Origin: Mytilinidion resinicola
Lineage: Eukaryota; Ascomycota; Dothideomycetes; Mytilinidiales; Mytilinidiaceae
Direction: 5' to 3'
DNA: 64,000 nt
Assembly: GCF_010093595.1 (NCBI RefSeq)
Contig: NW_022985448.1
Coordinates: 65,077-129,076 of the forward strand
Shown one piece after another: positions 31,938 to 44,345 of this stretch. Made by a program: the position numbers and the translations under genes. Numbering within the stretch: the first letter of the stretch is position 1; each line of letters starts with the position of its first letter. The notes below the pieces were generated by a model, which was given only the letters and a program-made list of their open reading frames with translations, did not search any database and was not told where the DNA came from.

Positions 31938-34900
31938 TGTGGAGGATTTGGGGTGGGGGGATGGCTGCTGGAGCTGGGACTGGGGATGGCGGGGGTGGTG
32001 GGGGGTTGACGTGTGAGGATTGTAGGATTTGGGAGGCGTGACTTGAGATATTCGGTGAACTGGTTTGTGGGAAGTAGGCTAACGTTGAGAGAGCTGCTAA
32101 TGCATTGAGTTGAAAGGTAGGTCAGCCTTTCTCACGAGCTGAGGGTTCAGAAGGTGGAGTGAGCTGCCGAAGGAGGGGCAAGTCATCGGTACAATGAGGG
32201 CCGAGACGATCGACGGGGAACGAGGCATCTTGATACCCATGTGACTTCATCTTGCCTCTCTTTTCTCATGAGAAAGCCTTCTGCGGAGAAGGCATACTAC
32301 TGACTAGTGGATAGCTGTAGTAGTGCTAACGATGAGTAGTCCTTCGAGCGTAAGTCTGTTCTTTTCATTTTTCGTTCAATCTGGACGTTTCCTACTTGTC
32401 ACCTTTATTGAAAACAACACTCTTGAAGACAGTCAGCTGGATACCCATAGACACCAGACGCACATACAAAGTACTAACACCTTCACAGGCTTGTCCCGTC
32501 TCTCCCACCCTCAGTCTTGGCTAGCATGACGTCCACACCACTCCACTCCACACCACCCGCACGTGCAAGCCTCCCACCTCCACCTCAACACCAACCTCAC
32601 GTCCAACCCGCTATTATAAACGTTGCCATTGCCAGGGGCCTCTGCGTGTGATCCCAAGCCATCCATGCACCACCCGGTGACACACATCCAGCCATCGCCG
32701 GCCCATTCCAAGGTATGTTCTGCAGCAAATGACTCGCCACGGTCGAACCTAATCGCCACTCCCACACCACCCTCGACAACTAGCGCGAACACCCCTCGAG
32801 CAACCACACCTCGCCGCCGAACGTCTAGCGAGTGGTAGGCGCTAAGATGGCGTATATGCTGACTGGAAAGCTTGCTTTCTGGAGGGTGTCGCGTGCCAGG
32901 TAGTTCCGCGGTGAGGCAGAACTATTGGCAGGACATGGATCCGATCCGAAAATACCAATACCAATACTCATAGCGTGCATACAAAACAAAACGGCTTGGC
33001 TGGATCTCAAATCTCCGTATGCAAACTCTGCCGTCAATGCCGCTGTCGCCTCCGGACTCGTCGATCCCGTTTCATTCCCCGAGAGCGACTCTCACACCCC
33101 CCCACCAGCCCCGGCCCCCCCGGACGAGCATGTGAATCCACCGCGCCCGTGTGTGCTGGGGGTGATATGTGGGCGATCTTGGGGAGTGCGGGAAACGTTC
33201 CTGCTGGGACGGCCAACACGTGCGATTCGACATTGCCATGGTTGGCCGAATCGGAGATCTGTGCAGGTACGGTGTGTGTTTGGTTTGTAGGGCTGTGTGA
33301 GATTCTGTCTTGATCACTGGGCCGGGCCATTTGATGTCCGCTATGGAACTCTCTCTGGGTGGTGCGTGACTTGTTCATCTCGACTGGGCGTTTTGTTTAG
33401 AGATAAGTTCCTTCGCAAGGACAGTACACTTCCATATGCAATGAGGTCTCCTTAAACGTATGACACCACGCGGTTATGTGATATCTGGAGTTCATGGCAC
33501 TGCATGTCACGAGAGTCACGGGACCGTCACGAGATCGTAGGGCCTATTCACTTGTCTGAATATATTCGTTCACCCGAAACTCTATCCGCATTGCAAATGA
33601 CCGTGAAATATCAAGACTCGCTCCGCCACAAGCCTCACGCGTCTCGCTTTTACCTAGAGCATCCTAAAAAGCTGCAAACAAGCATACATGGACGGCAGCA
33701 CCTCAAACACTGGCAGAAACAAAACACGTTGTGATCTGCTCCCAGTTCAGATGAGAGATTGTCTATCAAGACTACCAGATACTAATTGACACGACATGAC
33801 CTACCTCCTCAAATTCTCGCGCCACCTCAATTGCATCCCAACTACCTGCAAACTCAACATCTCAGCCATCGGCCCCGTACAGCCACTGCTGTGGCGCCCC
33901 TTCCTCGCTATTGGCTTACTTAGCCTAATACTGTATATCTATCCTTCCGTTGTAGCCAGCTTCCTCCCTCACTCATCAAACAATGCACTACTTGACCCCT
34001 CTATTTGCCGCTGCTGTCTGCACCTCCCTCACCGCAGTCCGCCTGCAACACCACCACCTCTACCTAAGTCTGCATGGAACATCACAGGCTCATCTTCAAA
34101 TCCTCAAACTCCCCTCAGCCCGATTCTCTCCACACCCTCTCTCCACCCTCTCATTTCTTGACTAAGGCAGACCCAAGCTACCAACTGCCCAACTATTACG
34201 ACCCACATCAGCCGCGATCCAAGGGTCCAAAAAAGGGTCCAAGGCCCTTAGCCCGCCACACGTACGGAGATCGATCCGCGTCCATTCGCCATTTCGCCTG
34301 CGGCAGGGTCGGGGGCTAGACCAGTGCCCGAAAATAGGGTTAACTGAATCAATAATTAGAAACGTCCCCTCCGCGGGGGGGATTGGCCGCTAAGTTAGTA
34401 ACGAAGGGGCGGGAGGACGTCAAAAGTAGACGCACATACGCCGTTACGGTAGGTAGTGAAACAGCGAGCAGTCGGTGGAGTGCGTAAACCCCCTCAACTT
34501 CGAACTCCCTCATCGCCGAAGCAGAGAAGGTCCATGACTCTCGCATGGCTAACAAGCGCATAAATGGATTGGAGTACACGGGCGGGCAGTGCGTTGTAGC
34601 TCTTCGATCGTCAAGAAAGCAATAACGAGCAATCGCTGCTAGCGACTAGCTTACCCGCCGATAAAGGCCATGTCTTAGATAGACGAGGCCTCGTATCGGT
34701 GGCTGTTAGGGAGGTTTGGCTACCTAGCGGCTCCGCAGAAAACTGTTCAAGTGGGTTGGTGAGGGGTTTCGTGTTTGCGGTGTCGGGCCGATGGCGGTGC
34801 GATGGCTCGGTGGTGTGGTGTGGTGTTGCGTTGAGTTGATTACGTGTGTGGAACCTGTCCGTCACATGTGCGTCTCGCTGTTTAGCTTTTGGTTTTCGGG

Positions 34901-37900
34901 GAGCTGGGGCTAGAGCAGCTGGATGGTGGGTTTGGTGGATTTGGTGGCCTGAAGGACGGACGGCGGCCTCGGAGGTCGGGGACTTGAGGAGGAGAGTTTG
35001 GTAGAGTCTGACACTGACACCTGTAGGGTAGGTAGCTAGTCGTTTTTCTTCCCATGGTACCTACTTCCCCGAATGATTCATCGGGAACGGGATGGGTGGG
35101 AGGTTAAGAATAGCAATTGCTGACTTACCGTGACCTACTTGCTGCTCCGAAGTCCGTCACTGATCATCGACGTATATTGCGAATGGTAGACCCTGAGCAG
35201 TATGTCTACAGAAACTTGTGGTCAAAGTCTTACTAGACCCGTGCAGCGAGCATGAGCAAGTTCGCATGAACCGCTTGGCAAAAGGATTCTGCGCTTGCAG
35301 CAGACGTAAATGTATGTACCTACCAGGACCAGGTTCCCAGAATGTCGTCACGTAGCAAGTAGGTGGAAATTTTCGAAAAAGCCAAAATGCACTCGAGACG
35401 CACGTCTACCTTTCCGTCAGTGTTAAGGGCGTGGTTTGGCGAGTATTGCAAGGGATGGTGGAATGTTCCGAGGGTTCTCTAGTTGGGATGATGAGCAATC
35501 CGCTTGATGTGGCGGGATGCGAAGTCGGACAGGTAAGTGATGGGCTGCACGGTGTGGAGATGCGGGTAAGCTCGTAACGGCCGTCTCCATCCGTTTTGAA
35601 CCTCGAGGTCCGTATTTTCTGCTTAAACATCTTCACCTCAGAAATTTCTGTGGGATTTGCTCGGTTGGCAAAAACCCGTACCAGGGGCCCACACTCAACA
35701 TTCGATTCGATGCGCCGCCCGCAAATAAGCCGGTCAGCCGTATGCAGGTGTGAGGTGGTTCGACCCGAGGGCGTGGTCGTGGGCGGCCCTTCTCAGGTCC
35801 TCTATGCTTAATTGCGTCTTTTTCCAAGTTCTCGTCGCTGGAGTTTCCGCTTTCAAGGTTTTGGTCACGGACTGACCACAATTCAGGCACCGGCCAGCGG
35901 GGCATGCAGGTAGCAGATTCTGCACGCCGGGGAGTGGGCTTGGTCCGTAGGGGTCGGTTGAGGATGAATTGCTGAGAATCTGACCACTTACCTGCACGCA
36001 CGCGCCTGATGCGCGCCGACAGACACGGCGACATGGTGACACGTCAAAGGTACATGTAACATGAAGCAAAGGGTGTCAGACAGACCACACACAATATAAT
36101 GCGAGAGCGGTGGCGTTCGACGGTGAGAAGCTGGCCATGCCTGGATGCAGGTGCCCCGGGTCTGTCAGTCAGCGCTGGACTGCTTGGAGGCTGGCCTCGT
36201 CCACGCGCAGCCCATGGCGCAATCGGAGCCTTGGAACTGCGGGGATCTGACGTCTGGTCGTCGTGGCCGCCGCCGCCGCTGCTGCTGCTTATGTTGGTGG
36301 CGGTGGGGCAGGTTGCTTGGAGAGGCGCTCACGAAGCGTGACACACGATGGACGCTTGGGGTGGGATTCCGTAAGCTTGAACTCCTCTCTCGGCGCCTGT
36401 CACGGGCCGCACGCTCCTCGAACCGGCGTCGAGGCGCAAGGAACACCCCGAGCGCTCAGGACAACCGCTGTGCCGCGGACGGGCCGGTCAGGATTGCCCG
36501 GCGCGCCAGAGGGGCACAGCCGGGGTGGAGTTGAGAGCCCACAGAAAACGGGACGATTCGAAGGATTCTCAGCGGAGCGGGACATGACGGGCATGAGCAC
36601 TGGCGAGTCCGCCTTTCTCCATCTGCATCTGGGCGTAAACGGTCGTAGCGCCGCTGCTTTGGGCGAGTCCACGGTTCTGGAGATCGAATCCGGAGGAGTC
36701 CCGTGGATGGCAGGCAGAGGTTGCGAAACCGTGACAACGCTGTGGAAGAATGCCTTTGTAGATCTCCGCAGCCAACGTCCACATCACAGCATCGAGACGT
36801 CTCCACGCCGCACAGGGCATGAAGCTTCATCAACGTCGATGGCCCTCATCCACGAAACGCATCTAGTGTCGATTCGCAGGTTTTCTCTTCGCCGCACGCA
36901 CGCCTACACGTCGCCGGTCCCAGCCCCTCCATCTCCACCACCTAGCTCGTAGTCCTGCCTGCGCCAATGCCACTTGGACCAGTCGGACCCTTACACTCGC
37001 AGGCCTTGTCCATGTCCGTTCGTGCTCGCTGCTGCTGCTGCTGCTTGCTGGTGCGGGCTCTGCCCCTCCAGCTCACACGTCGACCTGCCAGCAGCCAGAC
37101 GGGCGCCGAAAGGTGGAGCTAGCCTCGCGGGTGTGTCGCACGAGCACCGGCGGAGGCGGCTGGTCGTTGGGGCGGTGCCTATCGCGATGCTGGCTGCGTG
37201 TCTGTCTGGACATACGTGGGAGCATGTCGGCGTGCGGCGCCGCTGGCAGCGCAGCAGCGGAGCGGCAAGATAGGAAGCGGAGGCGGAGATAGATGCAGCA
37301 CGTCGGTTCGGGGCCTCGCGCTGATTGCTGGGTCCTGATTGCTGATTGAGGCGCTCAAAGACCCGCCGTGGGTCTCGCCGAACGGTGCTGGGTGCGTGCT
37401 GTGATCAACTCCGGGCAAGCTGCGGGAGATGGTTCGCGCTAGGGGCTTCCGGGCGCGCGTGCATGCCGAGGGGTGCCACTTCGCCGTCGCCTGCACAGCC
37501 CTGCGTCCGATTCGGCGCGGTGAGGGCATCATGGAAGCAGGAATTGGCAAGTGTGCGCATGTAAAGTGACGTTGAGGTTGCTGGCGGGCCCCGAGTGAGT
37601 AAGCCCGGCAGCCGGCTGCGCTGTACGACGCCGCGAATCTGGGAACGCATGCTGTGTATCGTTACACCATCTCGATCGCGGCGTGGAGAGCGGCATGGAG
37701 AGCAGTGCAGGTGGAAGCGACGTGGCCAACTACCATGAACGGAGCGACGTGCATTAGGGCCGACGGACGACAGAACCAACTATGCATACATTACATGTGG
37801 GCGATGAGGATCGAATCCAAATTCCAATGAAGCACCGTGAGAGACATCAAGAACGCTTGCTGCCATTTTGGAAAACCCATATCCCTCGAACCCGCTGACC

Positions 37901-38207
37901 GACGCCCCAACGCCTGTATCCCGAGGTCTGAAGATGCCGAACTTTTAGTTGCTGAATTAAACCGAAGAGAACATGTCGCACAAACTCCTTTTGCGGCGCC
38001 CATCGAAGGGGAGAAAGGAACAGTCTCTGCCGCGACTTTTGGCCGGCGAGGCATCCCCAGGCCCTCGCATCGCACGCCCGCTCCAAAATGGAGCCATGAA
38101 TGCAGATCGGCTGTGTCTGCTGCAGCTCTAAGCCGCGCCAAAATGGCGCAAACATGCCATATCCGGCAGAAACCTAAATCAGTTGAAGAACACCGACGCC
38201 CCCAGGC
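31938..38207. other. 6.3-kb gene-poor region
   Basis: No gene with a recognisable domain. Open frames overlap in several frames and strands, as expected by chance in GC-rich sequence. Notable content: GC-rich blocks from 35.7 to 37.7 kb with (GCC)n/(GCT)n runs near 36268 and 37025, and a possible very small secreted protein at 33983. The final part is the 3' flank of the GT2 glycosyltransferase gene. Confidence 0.45.
33983..34165 (+). CDS. Possible small secreted protein (weak)
   Basis: 60-aa frame whose start MHYLTPLFAAAVCTSLTAVR looks like a secretion signal: a hydrophobic core preceded by a short polar start. The ATG has a good fungal context (TCAAACAATGC) and follows a pyrimidine-rich leader. 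The rest (His/Leu/Ser-rich, no Cys after the signal) is not recognised. With no homologue visible and low length, chance is a real alternative; splicing to a further exon is possible. Confidence 0.25.
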   Translation: MHYLTPLFAAAVCTSLTAVRLQHHHLYLSLHGTSQAHLQILKLPSARFSPHPLSTLSFLD

Positions 38208-39929
38208 TCAGCCGATGGCCGTCGTCGCCGTCGTCGCCGTGGGCAGGATGGCCCCGCGCTCGCGCAGCACGCGGCCCTCTGGCGGCGGCGACACGGGGGG
38301 CTTGATGGGAATCATCCTGAGGTCGTCGTCTTGGTCGGCGCCCTCGCGCGTGCCCCAGGTCGTCTGATGCACCGGAATCGTCAGTGACTGTTCGGGACGG
38401 GAAGCGAGGCTGAAGAGACGACTAATGGGGGTGGGGGCTGGTGGTGCGGGGTAGAGCACCAGGGGCAGAGGAAGGATGCAACTGACCTCCTTGAGCGTCA
38501 ACAGACCCTGGAACTTGATCGTGTTGTGGTAGAAGCCGAACAGAATCGACACGGGCAGGTACATGATGTCGCCCGGGTTGCGCAGGAGGTGCGGGATGTA
38601 CTTGATGGTCTTGCTGAACAGATAGTGCGCCGCGAAGAGCGCCCACAGCAGCCCGGGCCGCCAGGCATTGGCGGCGGCGTCACAGCCCAGATCGGCCAGG
38701 GTCCTGTTAAACGTCCAGAACAGTAATACGTCGTACAGAAACGCCCATTGCGTGACCGTTGTCTGGAACACCGCATACAGGCTCCAGGGGTATTTTCTGG
38801 TGGGCGTGTCAGCAGAGGTGGGTGGGTGGAGCGGGAGGGTCAGCAATTGGCGCGGCTTCGAGATGCGACTGGCCAATCGACAGACAATTCAGACTTTGTG
38901 ACCACTCACCTCCACATGTTGCCGTCTTTCAGGCTCGTGATGTTGGAGCGCCAATTGCTGCGCACCCAGCGCAGACACTGCTTCAGGTACTTGGAGTCGT
39001 TCTCGAGCGTCGTCTCGACCTCGCACTCGCGGTGGTTCTGGAACTTGATCTTCCAGTCGTGTGTGAACAGCCAGCGCGTGATGAAGTTGTCGTCGTCCGC
39101 GTTGAGGAAGTGCCCGCGGCGCCAGGTTTCGTGGTTGAAGCCGTGCGTGAAATGCGGGTCTTGCAGAATCTCAGACCGGTACGCAACAGCGCGTCCAGAC
39201 AGGCAGGGCAGGCCGCCGTCCATGTAGTTGCATGCCGTGCAGTCGAAGTTGCGGCGGACCAGATACGAGGCACCCAGAAACTCCCATATGTTCCAGGGGT
39301 CCTTTCGCCGCAGCCGCTGGTTCGTGCCGGCTCCGCCGACTCTTTCGTCCTCGAAGGGCGCGAGGATCCATTTTGTGAACTTCTCGGGCAGCCAGACATC
39401 GTCGTCGAGCAGGAGCGTGATCCGCGTCTGCACTTCCGGGATGGCGCGAGACATCTGCCGGCGCTTGTTGGCCTGGGCCACGGACAGCATACGGACTTTC
39501 TTGGGCGAGCCCATGTCCTCCACCATGCGCGAGACCCGCTTGAAGCACGCGTCGGTGGTGACGAGGAATATCTCGTAGGCATCCAGCAGGAGGGCGGAGC
39601 CCAGCGTGTCCCTCAATTGCGGGATATCAACGGCAACGGTGGGGATGATGACAGTCATGTCCCGGGAAGTGACCGAGGGGTCGTCCGACGGCTGCACCGG
39701 ACGGTAGAGGCATAGCGAGAGCAGATTGACATGCAGACGCAGATATCTGAACAAACTGGACGAGGTCAGCGAGGCACATGGCATTGGATACACAGCATTG
39801 GACACGACCGCGGGCTCGGCGCCGACAGCCGGCCCGCGGGGCATGCAGAGCAGACATGTCGACGTACAACAGGAGGGCAAAGCAGAACACCCAACTCCAG
39901 GGCAGGGCCAAAGGAACCGCGAAATACAT
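38208..39929 (-). CDS. Family-2 membrane glycosyltransferase (fungal GT2, hyaluronan-synthase-like)
   Basis: Processive-type GT2 enzyme of the fungal group that includes the hyphal-growth GT2 of Zymoseptoria; it would build an unidentified surface polysaccharide from UDP-sugar at the plasma membrane. Four exons, 39868-39929, 38910-39755, 38487-38796 and 38208-38363, give 457 aa. Residues 3-22 form a helix ending in CFALLFLFRYLRLHVN across the first splice. The cytosolic domain has TVIIPT, LLLDDDVW (DDD at 138-140), NADDDN (about 239-244) and the QCLRW acceptor motif (280-284, followed by VRSNWRSN). Further helices follow from about 310. Introns are 112, 113 and 123 nt; the last keeps the frame open if retained. 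The C-terminus is hydrophilic. Start: first ATG after an in-frame stop. Confidence 0.92.
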
Positions 39930-42900
39930 GGCAACGCAATGAACGAAGGTGGTTGCTAAAGAGAAGAGCGCTCGGAGCGGGTGGGCGTTCACATTGAGGA
40001 GCTACCCCAGAGGGCGGCGGCGGGACTAAATATTGCAGGGCGTGTAGGGCCATTGAGGCAGGCCAGGCGGGAGCTCGGGCAATTAGCAAGGTGGGCTTGC
40101 TGCAGGACGCGCCCCGTTAGCAGCTTGGGGTAGTGATGTTTTCCAGTGCTCTCATCGCGCGGCTTCCGAGCTGTGAGTGCTGCAGCAGACGCTTCGAGCT
40201 AGAGACAGGATCGCAGCGCCGCTAGCATCAAGCGTCATCCCGTCGCCGTTGACCTGCGAGCCATCTGGCAGGGAGCCCTGCACGCCATCCCTCCCTCATC
40301 CCAGAGCCACAGCCTGCCCGTGCTGCGAGGGCTCTGGCCACCTCCGCCGGCGCCTGCATGCCCCAGCCATGCAGCGCGGCGCCGAGCACGACGCCTGCGA
40401 GGTCTGGGGTCCCAGATCGCGACCCTCGAGTGCCTCTGAGAGCGCGCTCGCCGCCGCCGCCTCCACCAGACGAGCGTCTTGTGGGCTGACCGGTGGCGCC
40501 CACAGTGCTCGCATCGCGGCCGGCGACAGCTCGGCTGAGGCTCCCTGGCACCAGCCTGCTGCGGCTGCCGCCGTCGTGAAGATGAGAGGGCTGGCGTATC
40601 GCAGTCCGGAGTGTCAGCTTGGCGGCTCCGGCATCGAATCTGAGATCAAGGCACGTCGTCGACCACAGGGCCAAGGGCCCTCCACGGCTGCAGCCGCCAC
40701 GGAGCGCGGCCACCACAGTCCGCCCACAGACGCACCACCAGCCAGCGCGTCGCTGCCTCAGTCCTGCGGCTGCTTGTCAATGCGGAAAACCCATCCGTGG
40801 CGTGATGGGACAGCGACGCACGAGGTACCTGGCAAGCGCCCCATCATGGTGCGTCGGCTAATGGCAGCCCTGGGGAGCCTCGAGCAGCTGCTGCACGGCG
40901 ACATCAATCTTTCCTCAGCGCACCCGCGCAACGGCCGTCGCAGGCTCGATTGATGCAGTCGCCGTGCTGTGCCTCGCCGTCCCCGTCGTGCTCGACGCGC
41001 CGGGGCCGTAACGAGCTGCCTGCCCAGGGGCTGCGTGGTGGGCCTGAGAATCCACACGGCCAACTGCAGCCCCCAGGCAAGGCGATCGGCGCGCTGGCCT
41101 GGGGCTGCATTTCCCAAAGCCGGGGGTGGGCGCCGCCTCACCAGCAGCGGCCGGCTGCTTGTAGATGGCCTGCAGCACGAAGATCCGGCGAAAAACCGCA
41201 CCGTGGGCGAGCCGCCAGCGCGCTCTCCGCCACGAGCGCCAGCATGCCGTTCTAGGACGCTCCGAGTTCCATCGACGTCGTTCCGGCGGGAGATGATGCA
41301 TGGGTGTCGATACCAGCAATATAGAGGTGTTCCAGCGCCCGCTGCTGCACGCACTGTCCACATCCATGTCGCTCGGTTATGCAGCTCAAGGGTGCCGGGA
41401 CGGGGAACCTGCTTCCCCGTCGCAGTAGTGCTGCCAGGTGCGGTGATAAAAAGCAAATTGCCCAGCTGATCGATCCCCTCGAGCAGCACCGATGAGGCCG
41501 AAACCAGGACGGATGCAACCGTCAAAACAAGGGTCTGCGCGTGCGTGCCATAGCCGTATCGCGAGCAGCGAGCCAGTTGGAAGCTTCCAGTCCTCCGCAG
41601 AAGCACATGAAACAGGCACTTGTATTGTATCTTTCCGTATTGATACCTGCATAATTACATTACCACTCTTGCTGCCCTGCTGAGAAACGCTCGGCCCCTA
41701 TCCAGCTCATGCGTTGAATCTGCTGCTACCAAATCTGCCTTGTCATTGCATGTAGACGTGAAAGCATCTGTAGAATGGTCAATAGTGTCTGTTAATTGCG
41801 TATTTGGCAGTGCCCGGTCTCGGGTTGCCAGCCGCAACGACTATGCCGCGGCTTAGATGATCAAGTCTTTTGGCCAGGGCCGACGAGATAGAGAAACCAT
41901 GGCATTGCTGACTAGCTCTGGCTCCCTCTTTGAATATGTAAATCCTGGGGTATCGCGACGTTGAAGTACTTCTGAGCCCAGCCACAGCCGGATGCACTAC
42001 TGGGTCGGCCCGCACGACGACGACTCGCGTGTCCAGAGGCAAGGAAACGGGTTCCTGCGCGCTTAGACTGCGGCTTGTTTTGCTCGGGACCGCGTGAGCG
42101 TCGTATGCGCGCCGAGCTCTCACCGATAATTCCTAAAGGGGAGACGCACTGTTGACGTCCCACGCCATCTCCGCGTGCGGGGGGCGGCCCGCCTCAATCC
42201 GATCTAGTCAACGTCAGCCGTTAAGGACAGTCTGCACGGAAGGTAGACATAGCAAGAGCCGGTAAGTCTCCTATCCCACATCACGTTCATCTGATAGAGA
42301 GCTGGACTGACTTTCCGAGTCTCGAAGTTGACTGTAGGTCGTTCAAACTAGGCTGGCGATGCCATTCGAAGCCTCAGCCACCCGCTGCCTCCATCCCCTG
42401 AGCGTTCGTTGACGAGTTCAATGCAGGACTCATACAAGATGCTGGACTATACTACGTGCCCGTCTATCGCCGAGGGGGACTACAAGACAGACCGAAGTAG
42501 AGGAATAGGTATTGGAGGGACGCCGAGACGCCACCAGGAGGCCAGAATTTCGCCCTTGGGGAAGCCCTTAATGGCTTTTGCGACAAGCAAAACAACCAGC
42601 ATGAAGGAGGAAAGGGAGCAGCAAAGAGTTATAGACAAGATATTGCAAAAAGGAGAATACACAGGAGAAGAGCCGGGCCAAGGACCAGACAGTTTTGAGA
42701 CTGAGAGCAGACAAAAGAAGAAGAGAAGCGGCGCGGCAGGGTCATGCTTCATTTGAAGAAGAGAAGGAGCAAGTTCGCGATTAGCTCATAGGAATTGAGA
42801 GAACCGCAGGACTCCCGATGAAGATCCCAGATTGCTCGTGCGGAGATCTCAGTATGCCATCAACGACCTCGAGGTACAACAATGCGCTTGGCTTCCTGTG

Positions 42901-44175
42901 CAACATCGGGATAATTCGTGGAAGCTGTTGACAGAACGATTAATGCACGTGGCAGTCATGGCATCTAACAAGAGATGGAAGTAATGAAGCGGAGTGGAAG
43001 TCGGTCGAGACGGAGAACGCTCCGCCAAGCCCTGCATTAGTGTCTTCAAATCACTGTTTGCAGTCGGCAAAGGTTCCTCGGAGCGGATCAAATGACGAAG
43101 GGAAAGAGTAGGATGGTTGGCTTCAGCGTTGTAGGGACCGGTACGTGTTTTCATCGATGCAACGGTTGACGAAGGAGGTGAAGCCGCGGAAGAGGTTTTC
43201 ACAGCCGCTGATGGAGAAGTCGCTTTGGACGGTGGCCACGACAGGAACGCACTCCCAACCCACCTACAAGCTTCTGCGGCCCTCAACCACCAAACACCAC
43301 GCTTCTTGACTCGCTCGCGCGGTCTGCTTGCCCACATTGTACCTACATCGACTCCCCGAAAGGGTTGACGTTGAATTACACGTAGGCCAAAACTTAGTGC
43401 CCTCTCCCGCTTCCGCGTACCCAGAACCCAAGGCGACAGGGCTCGTAGGGCTGCCAGCTGCCCAAGTGGCGGTCAGTCCAGCGGTCCGAGCAATGAGCGA
43501 TCAGCCCTGAGGAACGGCGCAACTCTATCGCCGTGAGGTTCCCTGGGTCTCCCTCCAAGGCGTACCGAGATCTCCGCGCTCTAGGCCAGGTACCGCGACG
43601 AGGGCAGGGCAGGGCAGGTCGGCTCATGTGTGATGTGGTCATCGAGGCATCATCGCCGTGAAGCTGCGGGCGTGAGCTCACGGCGCCTTTCACGGAGACA
43701 CTGGACGCAAACGGAGGTGAAAGAGATGGCGAGGGCAGCAGTGGCACGGAGTGCACTTCGATGGGAGGACGTCCAAGGCTCGCCAGTCATCAGGAGCAGA
43801 GGGCGTGTCAAACGACGTTACCGTCTCGGGCCGCCAAAACAACGTCAGGGCCCGCGGTGAAAGATTACCACGACAAAACAGCCGACTCTCCCTGCGCAGG
43901 AACGGGCTAGCGATGGCAGCACTCCAGCACCACTTGCCGCCCCAGCTCCAACACGCACTGGACGTCGTCCTCCCGCATCCTTCAGCCACGGATCTGCGAG
44001 GCATTCCGGGGCAAGCACCACGCTACGCCTAGCGGGGCCCCAATTGCGCACTTGAAGGATGGTGTGATGGCGTGCAGGAGGAGACGTGCTCTCAGGCTCG
44101 GCTGCATTTTTCTGGCCAGACCAGCCATCTTTTGGCCGAACGGACCTCCTCGGACCCTGTCACGCAGGGCAGAGA

Positions 44176-44345
44176 AAAGGTGGCACACTAATTCCAAGAC
44201 AAGCTGCCTCGTGTGTACACTTGTCTGCCACTGTTTGGGGTGCTTCAATGCATTTCCAGGGCTATGTCGAAACTTGTTGAAGCACTTCATGCAGTGGCAG
44301 ACAAGTATACACACGGGCAGAGAACTTGATGAGTGTGCCACTTTT
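44176..44345. repeat. Long imperfect inverted repeat (foldback)
   Basis: Arms of roughly 70-75 bp flank a loop of about 25 bp. The best block, 44210-44233 against 44292-44315, pairs at 23 of 24 positions (CGTGTGTACACTTGTCTGCC and its complement with one change). Outer blocks GGTGGCACAC (44179) and GTGTGCCAC (44333), and inner GTGCTTCAA/TTGAAGCAC, extend the stem with mismatches. It may be a foldback or MITE remnant or the source of a hairpin RNA. Confidence 0.88.

Noticed and set aside
36263..36952. 229-codon plus-strand frame
   Set aside because: Driven by (GCC)/(GCT) repeats and GC-rich DNA; the reverse strand is equally open.
40177..41606. 258- and 282-codon overlapping frames upstream of GT2
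   Set aside because: Opposite strands open together in very GC-rich sequence; Ala/Arg/Pro-rich with no motif.
42421..42756. 111-residue frame ending KKKRSGAAGSCFI
   Set aside because: The polybasic end recalls lipid-modified proteins, but the Cys is third from the end, so it is not a CaaX box, and nothing else supports a gene.
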